Assembly: GCF_900142095.1 (NCBI RefSeq)
Contig: NZ_FQZP01000008.1
Coordinates: 23,195-87,194 of the forward strand
DNA: 64,000 nucleotides
Reading direction: 5' to 3'
From: Thermoclostridium caenicola
Lineage (GTDB): Bacteria; Bacillota; Clostridia; DSM-8532
Every line of letters starts with the position of its first letter. Position 1 is the first letter of the stretch. A model generated the notes under the pieces. It saw nothing but the letters and a program-made list of their open reading frames with translations, was not told the origin of the DNA and did no database searches. A program made the position numbers and the translations under genes. Below are positions 8,444 to 17,819 of this stretch, piece after piece.

Positions 8444-10240
8444 ATGGCTAATAAGAAAAAGCGGACAGAAAAAAAGACATCGGTTATAGACCTTTTACCC
8501 TACATTTTTATTGTGGCGGTTGTTCCCCTTATCGTTTACCTGCATATAGACGACCTGGATCCGGCTGAGGATGCCATCTGGAAGACCAGGGATTTCTATC
8601 CCGACCTCCTTTCCTATTGCAAGAGCCTATGGTTCAGGATTGCGTCAGCCTTCGGGCTGTGCCTTTTTGCTTTCCGAATCATCCAGGGGCGTGTACAGCT
8701 AAAGCAAAGGCTCAGCCTGTATGTACCCGCTGCCGTCTATATCATTTTCATTATCTTATCTACCGTAACTTCAAAGTACGCATCCATCGCCCTGTCCGGG
8801 TTCGTGGCCAGGTATGAGGGGATGCTTGTCCTGGTGTTCTATATCATCAACATGCTCATCCTCTTCAATGTGATCCGTGAGGAATGGCAGATTCAGTTCC
8901 TACTGAAATCCCTGCTGGTCTCCGCATGCGTGATATCCCTCATCGGTCTTACGCAGTTTGCTGGTCGGGATTTCTTCCAAACAGGCCTCGGGAAATCCCT
9001 GATTCTGCCGGCCGAATTTGTTGAAAGCGAGCTGAGCTTCAATTTCGGCACCATGGTCTATGGCACGCTGTCCAACCCGAACTATATGGGAAGCTATGTG
9101 GCGCTGGTATTTCCCATTGCCGTCATGATTGTCCTTATGTCAGAAAAAGTGGCATTAAGAAGTGGGGCGGCTGTCTTGTCCGTCCTGCTTTTGGTCAACC
9201 TGGTGGGGAGCGGTTCCGATGCAGGCCTTGTCGGATTGGGCGCAGGCGCCATTATTGCTGCCGTATATTTTCTCAGGAAATATCGGAAATATCTGTTCCG
9301 GAACAAGATCATCGTTATCCTGTCGGTTGCGATCGTTCTTGCGGCAGGCGGCTTTCTGACCAGGGAGATGGTCTCCAGGTTCGAAGCCGAAAGCGCCCAG
9401 ACCTATTACCTGGAGGACATCACGTTCAATAAGGGAAGTGCCAGGATAATCAGCTCAACAGAGACACTGGAGATCCGGTTTACGGAGGAGCAGCTGACTT
9501 TCTACGATGCAGAGGGCAATAACCTGCATGTGAATGTAAAGGAAGGAGAAACGGGCATAAATATTACTTTCAAGGAATCAGCATATCAATGCTATCGCTT
9601 GAAGGTGACAGAAGATGTTCTCGAGATCCGGAATGGGGACGTTGGATTCTTTATCAGGCTGGATGGGGGAAGTTTGCGACTGGTGGGCATTAACGAAGAT
9701 GAGACAAACCGGATTGTGAAGCCTGAGGCCATTGATGTAAAAGGCTATGAAAAGGTCGGTTCCGCGAGGGCGTATATATGGTCCAGGACAATACCGCTGC
9801 TAAAGAACACTGCTCTGGCAGGTTACGGGCCGGACACCTTCGCGATCGTGTTCCCGCAGAACGACTATATCGGCAAAATTAATGCCTATAATACGCCGCT
9901 CATGATTGTGGACAAACCCCACAACATGTACCTCCAGATTGCCATCAATACCGGCATCCTGTCCCTCGTTGCCTTCCTGGCTATTATAGTTGTTTATCTT
10001 GTCACGGGCATAAAAGCTTGCTTCCTGAATCATGCAGCTGGAAGGATATCCCAGTATGGTGCAGGTATCTTTATCGGCATATGCGCCTACCTGGTTGCAG
10101 GGTTCTTCAACGACAGCTCCATTGCGGTCGCGCCTGTCTTCTGGGTGCTGCTGGGCATTGGATTTGCCTGCAACATCATGGCAGCCAGTGATATGGACGG
10201 GCATAGAAAGTCGGCTGTATCCCATGAGCAACGTCAGTAG
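8444..10240 (+). CDS. O-antigen ligase / Wzy_C-family membrane protein
   Basis: A 598-aa polytopic membrane protein with about twelve hydrophobic segments. It has the family signatures TLSNPNYMGSYVALVFPIA in the first half and DKPHNMYLQIAINTGILS in the second. Between them, about residues 308-440, lies a large hydrophilic, beta-rich insert predicted to be extracellular; it replaces the usual short Wzy_C loop. The family joins polyprenyl-linked glycans to lipid A or protein, or polymerises them. ATG 8444 follows GAGGG by six bases. Its position directly upstream of two S-layer genes and a glycan locus suggests an S-layer glycan ligase of the WsfB type (inference). A polymerase role is the main alternative. 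Confidence 0.75.
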   Translation: MANKKKRTEKKTSVIDLLPYIFIVAVVPLIVYLHIDDLDPAEDAIWKTRDFYPDLLSYCKSLWFRIASAFGLCLFAFRIIQGRVQLKQRLSLYVPAAVYIIFIILSTVTSKYASIALSGFVARYEGMLVLVFYIINMLILFNVIREEWQIQFLLKSLLVSACVISLIGLTQFAGRDFFQTGLGKSLILPAEFVESELSFNFGTMVYGTLSNPNYMGSYVALVFPIAVMIVLMSEKVALRSGAAVLSVLLLVNLVGSGSDAGLVGLGAGAIIAAVYFLRKYRKYLFRNKIIVILSVAIVLAAGGFLTREMVSRFEAESAQTYYLEDITFNKGSARIISSTETLEIRFTEEQLTFYDAEGNNLHVNVKEGETGINITFKESAYQCYRLKVTEDVLEIRNGDVGFFIRLDGGSLRLVGINEDETNRIVKPEAIDVKGYEKVGSARAYIWSRTIPLLKNTALAGYGPDTFAIVFPQNDYIGKINAYNTPLMIVDKPHNMYLQIAINTGILSLVAFLAIIVVYLVTGIKACFLNHAAGRISQYGAGIFIGICAYLVAGFFNDSSIAVAPVFWVLLGIGFACNIMAASDMDGHRKSAVSHEQRQ

Positions 10241-10598
10241 TCTTGAAAAAGTAAAATGCGTGTTAAGGGGAATCAAACGCCGCAGGAGATGAAAGAGGCT
10301 GGTCTGATATGACCGTGCAAGGGTTGGAAATATTGGTTATAGAATGGAATATGTAATATAATAAATCAGGACTAAATCATCAAAGCATAAAAATGCATTA
10401 GCTCAGCGCTTTAGCGGCAGGATTTTTATGCCGATATTCACATAGCATAAAATAATATGCATAACATTTTACAGTGAGCCAAACACGAGAAGGCCTTACG
10501 GATACTGTTTGGAACCCGAGGATTCATGACCCGCACATTAATGTATTATTACGAAGCAAAGGCTAAATTACAATTTGTTTACACTCTTACTGGTATTG
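10241..10598. other. Gene-free stretch upstream of the first S-layer gene, with inverted repeats
   Basis: No credible coding sequence. Inverted repeats include GCATAAAAAT/ATTTTTATGC (10385-10394 with 10422-10431) and CCAAACA/TGTTTGG (10479-10485 with 10506-10512). The first could end the Wzy-like transcript, but no T-run follows it. A GCATA/TATGC pair sits near 10445-10460. The region is AT-rich. Confidence 0.5.
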
Positions 10599-10627
10599 TT
10601 GACCCGTTTTTTTGGCGGTGATATAAT
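10599..10627 (+). promoter_or_regulatory. Consensus sigma-A promoter of the major S-layer gene
   Basis: TTGACC (10599-10604), a 17-base spacer and TATAAT (10622-10627), near the sigma-A consensus. Transcription should start about 10634 and give a leader of ~134 nt. Confidence 0.85.
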
Positions 10628-10635
10628 TCAAATGA

Positions 10636-10666
10636 ATTCATGATAAGTCGCAAGACTTGTCTGAAT
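10636..10666 (+). ncRNA. 5'-terminal stem-loop of the S-layer mRNA
   Basis: ATTCA (10636-10640) pairs with TGAAT (10662-10666). After one bulged T, 10642-10649 pairs with 10654-10661 around a GCAA tetraloop of the GNRA class. The 13-bp hairpin begins within about two bases of the predicted transcript start, the position where stem-loops protect messages from 5'-end-dependent decay. Confidence 0.7.
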
Positions 10667-10676
10667 CAATAAAAAA

Positions 10677-10740
10677 ACAAAGTCGGATTACAGAACGGAG
10701 GCAGGCGTAATCCGGCTTTGTAAAAAGAAAGCCTGCTTCC
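10677..10740 (+). ncRNA. Pseudoknot-capable element in the S-layer mRNA leader
   Basis: Stem 1: 10677-10691 pairs with 10707-10721, 15 bp with one G-U type mismatch. Its apical loop contains GGAGGCAGGC (10697-10706), complementary over ten bases (one G-U) to GCCTGCTTCC (10731-10740) just downstream. The two pairings use different bases, so an H-type pseudoknot is possible. The nine-base A-rich linker 10722-10730 may be too short to cross the whole of stem 1, so partial opening or alternation is also possible. The element ends 10 bases before the ribosome site. Confidence 0.65.
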
Positions 10741-10767
10741 AAAAAAACAAAAGGGAGGATTTTCATC

Positions 10768-13700
10768 ATGAGAAACCTTAAGAAGATTCTCGCAGTGATT
10801 ACCGTCATTGCAATGCTTGCATCCATGATGGTAGTTCCTGCACTTGCTGAGGGTTTCAAGTATGAGAACGAGGCTAAAGTTCTCAACGACTTGGGACTCA
10901 TGGCAGGTTATGGCCTTGGCGATGAAGTGAACAGAGCCCAGGGTATCGTCTTCGCTCTTAAGGCAGCTGGTAAGGCGGCTGAGGTAGAAGCCATGACCGA
11001 CGAAGAAGCTGCCCAGATTCTCGACGAACTGGTTGTTGACAAGGACCAGGTTCCCGCTTGGGCAGTGAAGTGGGTAGCATACGCTGTTAAGAACGGCTTC
11101 ACCTCCGGTGTTGACGCTTCCGTTGCTCCGAAGGTTAAGTTTGCTCCCCTGCAGTCCATGACCGCAGCCGAACTCCTTGTATGGCTCATGAACATCGGTA
11201 TGGGCTACAAGGTAGGTACAGATGTATCTGTATCCGAGGCTGTTAACGCCGGCATCATCACTCTGAGCCAGGCTATGGAGTTTGGTCCGAAGACCGCTCT
11301 CATCCGTGATGATGTAGCTGGTATTCTCTTTGGCGCTGCTAAGAATGGCGTAAACGCTGATGGCAAGAAGTTCATCGAGTCCCTCATCGAAGCTGGCTTT
11401 GTTTCTGAAGAGGCCGCTATCGCAGCTGGTCTTATTGAACCCAAGCCTGCTAAGCTCGAGGTTGTTGGTGTATCCGCTACCAACCTGAAGCAGCTGGTTG
11501 TTGAGTTCAACATGCCTATCAAGAAGGCTGGTGACAAGGACAACTATTCCATCGAGACTGAGGATGCTCAGGCTAAGATCGACGAGGAGACCAACTTCGA
11601 ACTTCAGGATGACAAGAAGACTGTTGTCATCACTCTGACCAATGCTGCAGCCCAGCAGGAAGTTATCGATCTCAAGATCAAGGGCATTGAGTCTGAGAGC
11701 GGTCTGAAGCTTGATGAAACCGTTATTAAGGACATTGAGCTGAAGGATACCACCATTCCTCAGGCTATATCCGCTGAAGTAGTTGGTAAGTACACCATTA
11801 AGGTGAAGTTCAGCGAACCGATCGGTGAACCGCCTGCAGATGGCAAGGATGTTGACGATTTCTTCAGCGTTGATGATGGCGAGTACCTGATCGAGAAGAT
11901 CGAGAAGTTCAACAATGATACCGAGCTCAACGTAACCCTGTACTCTGCTCTTGAAGAGGGTACCGTTACTATCGAGGCTAAGCCTGCAATCAAGGACTAC
12001 GCCGGATTCGGTATCACCAAGAAGACCTTCACTCTCGATGTGGTTAAGGATGAAACCGCTCCTGTAGTAGTAGGCTACAAGGATGCCAAGCCCACCGAGG
12101 TTACCCTTATCTTTGATGAAGACATCGTTCTTCTCGAGGAACCCACCACCGAGGAAGAAGTTGACGGCAAGACCGTTATGACCTATAAGGGTATGGAATT
12201 CCTCGAAAACTTCTATCACACCAACAAGAACAACACGGCTTATGATCTGAAGGCCAGCGGAAAAGAACTGACCATCAAGTTCGAAGATGATTACAAGCTG
12301 CCTGAAGGTCGTGCATACATCTACATTGAGAAGGAAGTCCTGCAGGATCTGTGGGAAAACAAGAACGCCAAGATCTCTTACGTCGTAGAGGTAACCCTTG
12401 ACACTGAGCCTCCTGTCATTGAGAAGATCGAGCAGGACGGCGAAAGCGCTATCAAGGTGACATTCAGCGAAGATCTCGACGCTGATACTGCCGAAAATGT
12501 AGAAAACTACACCATCCTCAAGGACGGTAAGGAAGTAGAGGATATTATCTCCGGCGCTTCCCTGATTGAGAGCAAGGTCGTTAAGATCACATTCAATGAT
12601 GATCTTTCCGGCGACTACACCCTCGTAGCACAGAAGGTTGAGGACAAAGCCGGTAACGCAATGTCCAAGACAACCGTTGCCTTCACCATGAAGGATACCA
12701 CTGCTCCTGTGGTTAAGGGTGCTAAGCTCTACTATGCAGACAATGCTAAGAAGCAGACGCTCAAGGTAACCTTCAGCGAAGCTATGGCAGTCAGCGGTGC
12801 ATACTCTGTGCTTGATCTTGAAAAGTATGCTCTCTCATTCGGTAGCGAGAAGATCTTCCTTGACGACTGGAAGAATGCTTCCATCAAGGCGGTTGACAAC
12901 AACAAGGCCGTGGAAATCAAGCTGCCGTATGATAATGCGGAAGCTGTAGAAGATGGTAAGCAGTTCGCACTTGATGTAGTAGGCTTGACCCTTGAAATCG
13001 CCAGGGTTGCTGACGCTGCCGGCAATAAGATGAAGGAATTCAAATTTGACGTTCTTTCAATCGATGAGGCTGGTAACGTATCGATTGACAAGGTTGAACT
13101 GACAGCAGAAGATACTGTTGTTGTCACCTTCAAGGATAAGCTGACCACGTTCAAGACCACCGACTTCTACAGAAAGAGCGGCAGCACGATTGAATCTGCG
13201 CTGAAGGATACTTCCGGTGATGCCATCGAGATTGCAAGGATCAGGCATTCTGTGAATAAGGACGGTAACAGTGAGGTAACGCTTGTTCTCGATGAAGGTT
13301 TCAAGACCACTGTAATGGCAGGCGGTGACTGGAAGTTCCGGATCCTCGTTAATGAGGAGGGTGAGGCTGAGTCCGCAAATGTCTACGGTGAAACCATCGA
13401 GATAGAAGAAAAGGACGTTGAGGATAAGGCTGCTCCTGTTGTCAAGGAAGTTTACTTCGTTGACCTCGACGATAGCAGTCTCGCCGATAGCCATACCTAC
13501 AAGGGTAAGGACATGATCCTGGTTGTCTTCTCCGAAGCTATCGATGACTCTACAGTTCGTGGCGATAATAAGGTAAGCGGATTCAGCGTTTCCGGTAACA
13601 AGGCCGAGCTGAGCGAAGCCTACCTGCTGGACGAGGGAATCATCGTGACGGTTGGCACAGAGGACAAGACAATTGCTGCTAATACCGCAGTTGTTCTCAT

Positions 13701-13839
13701 CGGTAAGAACTTCAACAAGTACGTTGATGTATCTTACAACGACTCCTTTGGTATGGCTGACGCCGCCTCCAATAAGGTGAAGTCCTTCGACAGGAAAGAC
13801 ACATTGAAGGTTGCTGACACAGATTATACACCCTGGTAA
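10768..13839 (+). CDS. S-layer protein with degenerate SLH region and Ig-like repeats (major form)
   Basis: A 1023-aa secreted protein. Residues 1-27 form a signal peptide ending PALA. Residues ~30-225 contain three SLH-like units, seen in LGLMAGYGLGDEVNRAQ, VKFAPLQSMTAAELLVWLMN and FGPKTALIRDDVAG; these bind cell-wall polysaccharide in known proteins. The rest is a chain of Ig-like beta domains with recurring KVKFSEPI, KVTFSEDL and VTFSEAM motifs. Codon use is strongly biased (aag, gtt, gct, aac), consistent with very high expression. ATG 10768 has AAGGGAGG nine bases upstream. It has its own consensus promoter, structured leader and terminator, so it is probably monocistronic. It is paralogous to the 14596-17595 gene. 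Confidence 0.88.
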   Translation: MRNLKKILAVITVIAMLASMMVVPALAEGFKYENEAKVLNDLGLMAGYGLGDEVNRAQGIVFALKAAGKAAEVEAMTDEEAAQILDELVVDKDQVPAWAVKWVAYAVKNGFTSGVDASVAPKVKFAPLQSMTAAELLVWLMNIGMGYKVGTDVSVSEAVNAGIITLSQAMEFGPKTALIRDDVAGILFGAAKNGVNADGKKFIESLIEAGFVSEEAAIAAGLIEPKPAKLEVVGVSATNLKQLVVEFNMPIKKAGDKDNYSIETEDAQAKIDEETNFELQDDKKTVVITLTNAAAQQEVIDLKIKGIESESGLKLDETVIKDIELKDTTIPQAISAEVVGKYTIKVKFSEPIGEPPADGKDVDDFFSVDDGEYLIEKIEKFNNDTELNVTLYSALEEGTVTIEAKPAIKDYAGFGITKKTFTLDVVKDETAPVVVGYKDAKPTEVTLIFDEDIVLLEEPTTEEEVDGKTVMTYKGMEFLENFYHTNKNNTAYDLKASGKELTIKFEDDYKLPEGRAYIYIEKEVLQDLWENKNAKISYVVEVTLDTEPPVIEKIEQDGESAIKVTFSEDLDADTAENVENYTILKDGKEVEDIISGASLIESKVVKITFNDDLSGDYTLVAQKVEDKAGNAMSKTTVAFTMKDTTAPVVKGAKLYYADNAKKQTLKVTFSEAMAVSGAYSVLDLEKYALSFGSEKIFLDDWKNASIKAVDNNKAVEIKLPYDNAEAVEDGKQFALDVVGLTLEIARVADAAGNKMKEFKFDVLSIDEAGNVSIDKVELTAEDTVVVTFKDKLTTFKTTDFYRKSGSTIESALKDTSGDAIEIARIRHSVNKDGNSEVTLVLDEGFKTTVMAGGDWKFRILVNEEGEAESANVYGETIEIEEKDVEDKAAPVVKEVYFVDLDDSSLADSHTYKGKDMILVVFSEAIDDSTVRGDNKVSGFSVSGNKAELSEAYLLDEGIIVTVGTEDKTIAANTAVVLIGKNFNKYVDVSYNDSFGMADAASNKVKSFDRKDTLKVADTDYTPW

Positions 13840-13872
13840 TTAGCGGCACAGACTTTCGATGTGCTGAGACGG

Positions 13873-13906
13873 AGAGAGGTTGGTTGAAAACCAACCTCTC
13901 TTCTTT
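13873..13906 (+). terminator. Strong intrinsic terminator after the first S-layer gene
   Basis: A 13-bp perfect stem (13873-13885 with 13889-13901) with a three-base loop, then TTCTTTT. Confidence 0.9.
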
Positions 13907-13949
13907 TAACAAAGTAAGGCTGTCAAAATGCTAAGTAGGAGGAATGGTA

Positions 13950-14348
13950 TTGAGGAAAGTAATTACAGTAATTTTTTTAGTAGTCATTCTTCTTGTGATC
14001 GGTGCATGCACAGGTAAACTGGAAGGCAAAATTGAATTGTATGCCTGGTACAATGAAGATACGGGAGAATTGCTGACACCCATTGAGTATGTAAAAACAG
14101 GTCAAATCGCGTACGTTTTTTTTGATTACGGAAAGCCAATGAATTACGACAGCATCACCATGTCAGTTTTCAGAAACAGCGGAAACGGAAGGTCTAGCTA
14201 CTATGATGATTTTATGATCATAGATCCGAATACCTCGAAGGTCATTTTTTCAATGGAGATTAATGAAGCTGCGGAATACGAGATCGTAATTTACTTTGAA
14301 GATCCTGATAATCCAATAGCAAAGAAAAAGTTGTATGTATTTGACTGA
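13950..14348 (+). CDS. Small putative lipoprotein of unknown function
   Basis: A 132-aa protein with a hydrophobic N-terminus and a lipobox-like VIGAC, so it is probably lipid-anchored to the outer face of the membrane. The mature part is acidic and aromatic-rich (YAWYNEDTGELLTPIEY, VFFDYGKPMNYDS) with an apparent beta pattern. I do not recognise the family. TTG 13950 sits seven bases after AGGAGG and is preferred over ATG 13944, which is too close to it. It lies between the two S-layer genes and could be an accessory in their assembly, but nothing in the sequence proves that. Confidence 0.6.
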   Translation: MRKVITVIFLVVILLVIGACTGKLEGKIELYAWYNEDTGELLTPIEYVKTGQIAYVFFDYGKPMNYDSITMSVFRNSGNGRSSYYDDFMIIDPNTSKVIFSMEINEAAEYEIVIYFEDPDNPIAKKKLYVFD

Positions 14349-14595
14349 AAGTTTCGGTAATCGTGTGAATAATGCGATATAAAGAAGCAATTTTATTTGC
14401 CTTGACTAAATGATGACTGATATTTTACAAAGATATTAAGAATTCGGTATATGCCTTGAAGGTTGATTTCCGTTGGCTTATCATTAATATACAAGCTGGT
14501 TGTATTATCCACTCGGAGCACACGTTATCCGGCTCACAGTTAATGACATCTCAGAAGTATAATCCAAAAGAAAAATCCTGGAGGGGGATATCACG

Positions 14596-17595
14596 ATGAA
14601 AAAACTAAAGAAGATCTTTGCTTTGGTTGCCGTCATTACCATGCTTGCATCCATGATGGCCGCTCCGGTGTTTGCCGAGAGCTACAAGTACGAGAAGGAA
14701 GCGGTCATACTCAATCAGCTTGGGCTTATGGCAGGCTATGGTCTTGGCGATCAGGTCAACAGGGTGCAGGGTATTATCTTTGCCCTCAAGGCAGCTGGTA
14801 AAGCAGACGAAGTGGAAGCCATGACCGACGTTGAAGCTGCCTATATTGTTTCGCAATACGTAGTGGACGCAGCCCAGGTTCCCGACTGGGGCAGAAAATG
14901 GGTGGCATATGCTGTGAAGTATGGCTATACCTCCGGTGTCGATGCTTCCGTTGCACCGAAAGTAAAATTTGCGCCAATGCAGAAGATGGCCGCATCAGAA
15001 TTCCTGGTATGGCTTATGAACATCGGTATGGGCTATAAAGTCGGTACAAATAACTCAGTATCCGAGTCCAGAAATGCCGGTATCATTTCACTGGGCCAGG
15101 AAATCGATTTAAGAGTGAAGGACGCGCTCATCCGTGACGATATTGCCGGTATCCTCTATGGCGCCTGCAAGAACGGTGTATGCGCAGATGGCAGGACCTT
15201 TATACAGTCCTTGATTGATGCAGGCTTTATCACGGAAGTGGCTGCCATAGCTGCCGGATTTATTGAACCAGAAGCCGAACCGGAACCCGAGCCGGAGCCT
15301 GATGAGCTTGAAGTTGTCGAAGTAAGCACAACTAACCTGAAGCAGTTGTTTGTCGAGTTTAATCTGTCTCTCAAGGACGCAGGAGACGAGAGCAACTATA
15401 TTATTGAGACCGATGATGCTCAGGCCGTTATTGACGAAGATTCAAACTTCGAACTCTCGGAAGACAAGAAGACTGTAATTATTACATTGACTGAAGCTGC
15501 TGCACAACAGGAAGTCATCGATCTTACCATCAGGGATATAGAGGCTGAAAATGGCTTGATGCTTGATGAAACCACCATCGAAGACATTGAGTTGAAGGAT
15601 ACGACTCTTCCTAAGGCTGTATCTGCATCAGTTGTAGGCCAATACACCATTAAGGTTGTCTTCAGTGAACCGATCATGATTCCCGAAGAGGGAGACGATC
15701 CGGATCTTTATTTTACAGTTGACAACGGTGATTACCTCATTGAAAAGATTGAAAAGGTCAACAACGATACAGAGCTCAATATTACCCTTTTCTCAGGTCT
15801 TGAGGAAGGGACCGTAAAGGTTGAGGCTAAACCAGCAATTAAGGACTATGCCGGTTTTGGTATCACAAAGAAGACCTTCGATCTCAAAGTGAAGGAAGAC
15901 AAGGATGGCCCCGTTGTGGTAAGCTATAAAAATGCAAAACCCACGGAAGTGACTCTCATCTTCAACGAAGACATTGAACTTGTCGAAAAAGCCGATTTAG
16001 ATGATGAGTATTCGGACGATTACCTGGAGATGTTCTATCACACCAACAGGAACAATCCTGCCTCCAGCCTGAAAGTAAGCGGCAAAGAGCTTACGATTGA
16101 CTTTACGGACAGCAAACTTCCTCCTGGCCAGGCATACATTTATATTGCTGAAGATGCGGTGCAGGACCTGTGGGGTAACACGAACAAAAAAATCTCTTAC
16201 GTTGTGGAAGTGTCCAAAGACAATGATCCGGTTACGTTATTAAAAGTTGAGCAAGAGGATGAAAGCACTATTATACTGACTTTCAATAAGGTGCTTGATG
16301 AAGCTACGGCTGAAGATATTGATAACTACACGATCCTTGACAAGAACGGCAAGACAGATAAGGACATCATAGACGACGCTGTACTTGGAAAGGATGGCAA
16401 GACCGTTACAATTAACTTTACCGAAGAACTTTACGGTAGTTATTCCATAGTGGTTCAGAATGTGGAGGACCTTGTAGGCAATGTCATTAAAAAGACTACA
16501 AAATCCTTCACCATGAAGGACATGACAATACCTGGGGACTTCGAGGCAAGGATTTATAATCCGGGTAAGAAAGGGCAGACGCTTAAGGTCAACTTCAATG
16601 ACACCATGGCTACCGACGGCAGGTACTCAGTCCTGGACCTTGAAAAATATGCAATCATTCTCGCTTCGGGGAAGACCGTTAGCCTTGACGACATGAAGGG
16701 TGTATCCATCAAGAGCGTCGACAACAACAGGGCTGTTGAAATCAGGATACCTTCTTCAGAAGATGTGGAGAAGAAAAAGAACCCTGAAAGATATGTGGAT
16801 TTTTACGACTTCTCCGATACGGCCGATTACGTTAAGGGCGGCGTGTCCTACATCAGCGAGGAGCTGATCATTACCAGGGTTGCGGATGCTTCCGGTAACA
16901 AGACGGCTTCCAACCTGAACTATGTTGCCATTGCGCTGTCCGGACAGTTTGGCCTGAAGAATAGCGAGGATGCCGTTGCTTTGACTGATAAGAATACTAT
17001 CACCATCACGCTGAATGACAAGATTACAACATATAAGTCCGGAGATTTTGAAGACGCGGTTTACTACTATAATGAAAAGACCGGAAAAGATGTTCCTGTG
17101 CGTGTCACCAGGCCCAGGCATACGATCAACTCAGACGGCCTCAGCGTGATAACTCTCACCCTGAGCGGTTGGAACAGCACAGAGGTATCCTTTGACGGCA
17201 AGACCCTCATGGTGGAAGTCACCGGCGCCTCTTCAAAGAACGCCTACGGTGAAGCCGTCAAGATTCCTGAGACCGAGGTTGTTGACAGGGCTGCGCCGGA
17301 GGTTGTCGGCGTCTACTATGACGAAGACAGGAACGGTGAAGGATACATTATTGTGGAGTTCTCCGAGGAGCTGGATCCCAAGACCTACGCGCCCAACAGC
17401 AAGAACGGTTTCTCCGTTTCCGGCGGAAGCGCCAAACTGGAGAGTGTTGAACTGGATGGCAAATACATCTATCTGTATGGCGAGAACCTGAAGAGGACCA
17501 CAGATGTATCCTACAACTCGGTATTTGGCCTGGCAGATCGCGAGCGTAATACGGTGAAATCTTTCACCTGGACTGACACGCTGAAAGATTTCTAA
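14596..17595 (+). CDS. S-layer protein paralogue (second form)
   Basis: A 999-aa secreted protein, collinear with the 10768-13839 product. It has a signal peptide ending PVFA, three SLH-like units to about residue 220, then Ig-like repeats with the same KVVFSEPI and VTLIFNEDI motifs. It differs by an acidic Glu-Pro linker (residues ~224-238) between the SLH region and the repeats, and by a longer segment near residues 720-760. Codon use is less biased than in the first gene, which argues for lower expression. ATG 14596 follows GGAGGGGGATATCACG. The 247-bp upstream region lacks the structured leader of the first gene. Confidence 0.86.
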   Translation: MKKLKKIFALVAVITMLASMMAAPVFAESYKYEKEAVILNQLGLMAGYGLGDQVNRVQGIIFALKAAGKADEVEAMTDVEAAYIVSQYVVDAAQVPDWGRKWVAYAVKYGYTSGVDASVAPKVKFAPMQKMAASEFLVWLMNIGMGYKVGTNNSVSESRNAGIISLGQEIDLRVKDALIRDDIAGILYGACKNGVCADGRTFIQSLIDAGFITEVAAIAAGFIEPEAEPEPEPEPDELEVVEVSTTNLKQLFVEFNLSLKDAGDESNYIIETDDAQAVIDEDSNFELSEDKKTVIITLTEAAAQQEVIDLTIRDIEAENGLMLDETTIEDIELKDTTLPKAVSASVVGQYTIKVVFSEPIMIPEEGDDPDLYFTVDNGDYLIEKIEKVNNDTELNITLFSGLEEGTVKVEAKPAIKDYAGFGITKKTFDLKVKEDKDGPVVVSYKNAKPTEVTLIFNEDIELVEKADLDDEYSDDYLEMFYHTNRNNPASSLKVSGKELTIDFTDSKLPPGQAYIYIAEDAVQDLWGNTNKKISYVVEVSKDNDPVTLLKVEQEDESTIILTFNKVLDEATAEDIDNYTILDKNGKTDKDIIDDAVLGKDGKTVTINFTEELYGSYSIVVQNVEDLVGNVIKKTTKSFTMKDMTIPGDFEARIYNPGKKGQTLKVNFNDTMATDGRYSVLDLEKYAIILASGKTVSLDDMKGVSIKSVDNNRAVEIRIPSSEDVEKKKNPERYVDFYDFSDTADYVKGGVSYISEELIITRVADASGNKTASNLNYVAIALSGQFGLKNSEDAVALTDKNTITITLNDKITTYKSGDFEDAVYYYNEKTGKDVPVRVTRPRHTINSDGLSVITLTLSGWNSTEVSFDGKTLMVEVTGASSKNAYGEAVKIPETEVVDRAAPEVVGVYYDEDRNGEGYIIVEFSEELDPKTYAPNSKNGFSVSGGSAKLESVELDGKYIYLYGENLKRTTDVSYNSVFGLADRERNTVKSFTWTDTLKDF

Positions 17596-17614
17596 AGAAA
17601 AATTAAAGCCTGAT

Positions 17615-17648
17615 GAAGAGGTTGGCTCGGTCCAGCCTCTTCGTTTTG
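17615..17648 (+). terminator. Intrinsic terminator after the second S-layer gene
   Basis: An 11-bp stem with one G-U (17615-17625 with 17632-17642), six-base loop, followed by GTTTTGTAATTT. Confidence 0.8.
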
Positions 17649-17819
17649 TAATTTCATCTATTTTATAGAAATCCATATCCTATCTCCTGATATATGGCAC
17701 AACATAATTACTGTATAATTAATAACCAGACTTGATGGGATCCCCTCACTGGTTTATTATTAATATAAATAACGTTTTAAAATTTTCGTTTTCTACTATT
17801 TACAAAGGGGCGCGTTATC

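Noticed and set aside
10666..12219. Long minus-strand open frame (517 codons) antisense to the first S-layer gene
   Set aside because: It mirrors the codon bias of the plus-strand gene, lacks a ribosome site and has no recognisable domains. The plus strand has promoter, leader, signal peptide and paralogue.
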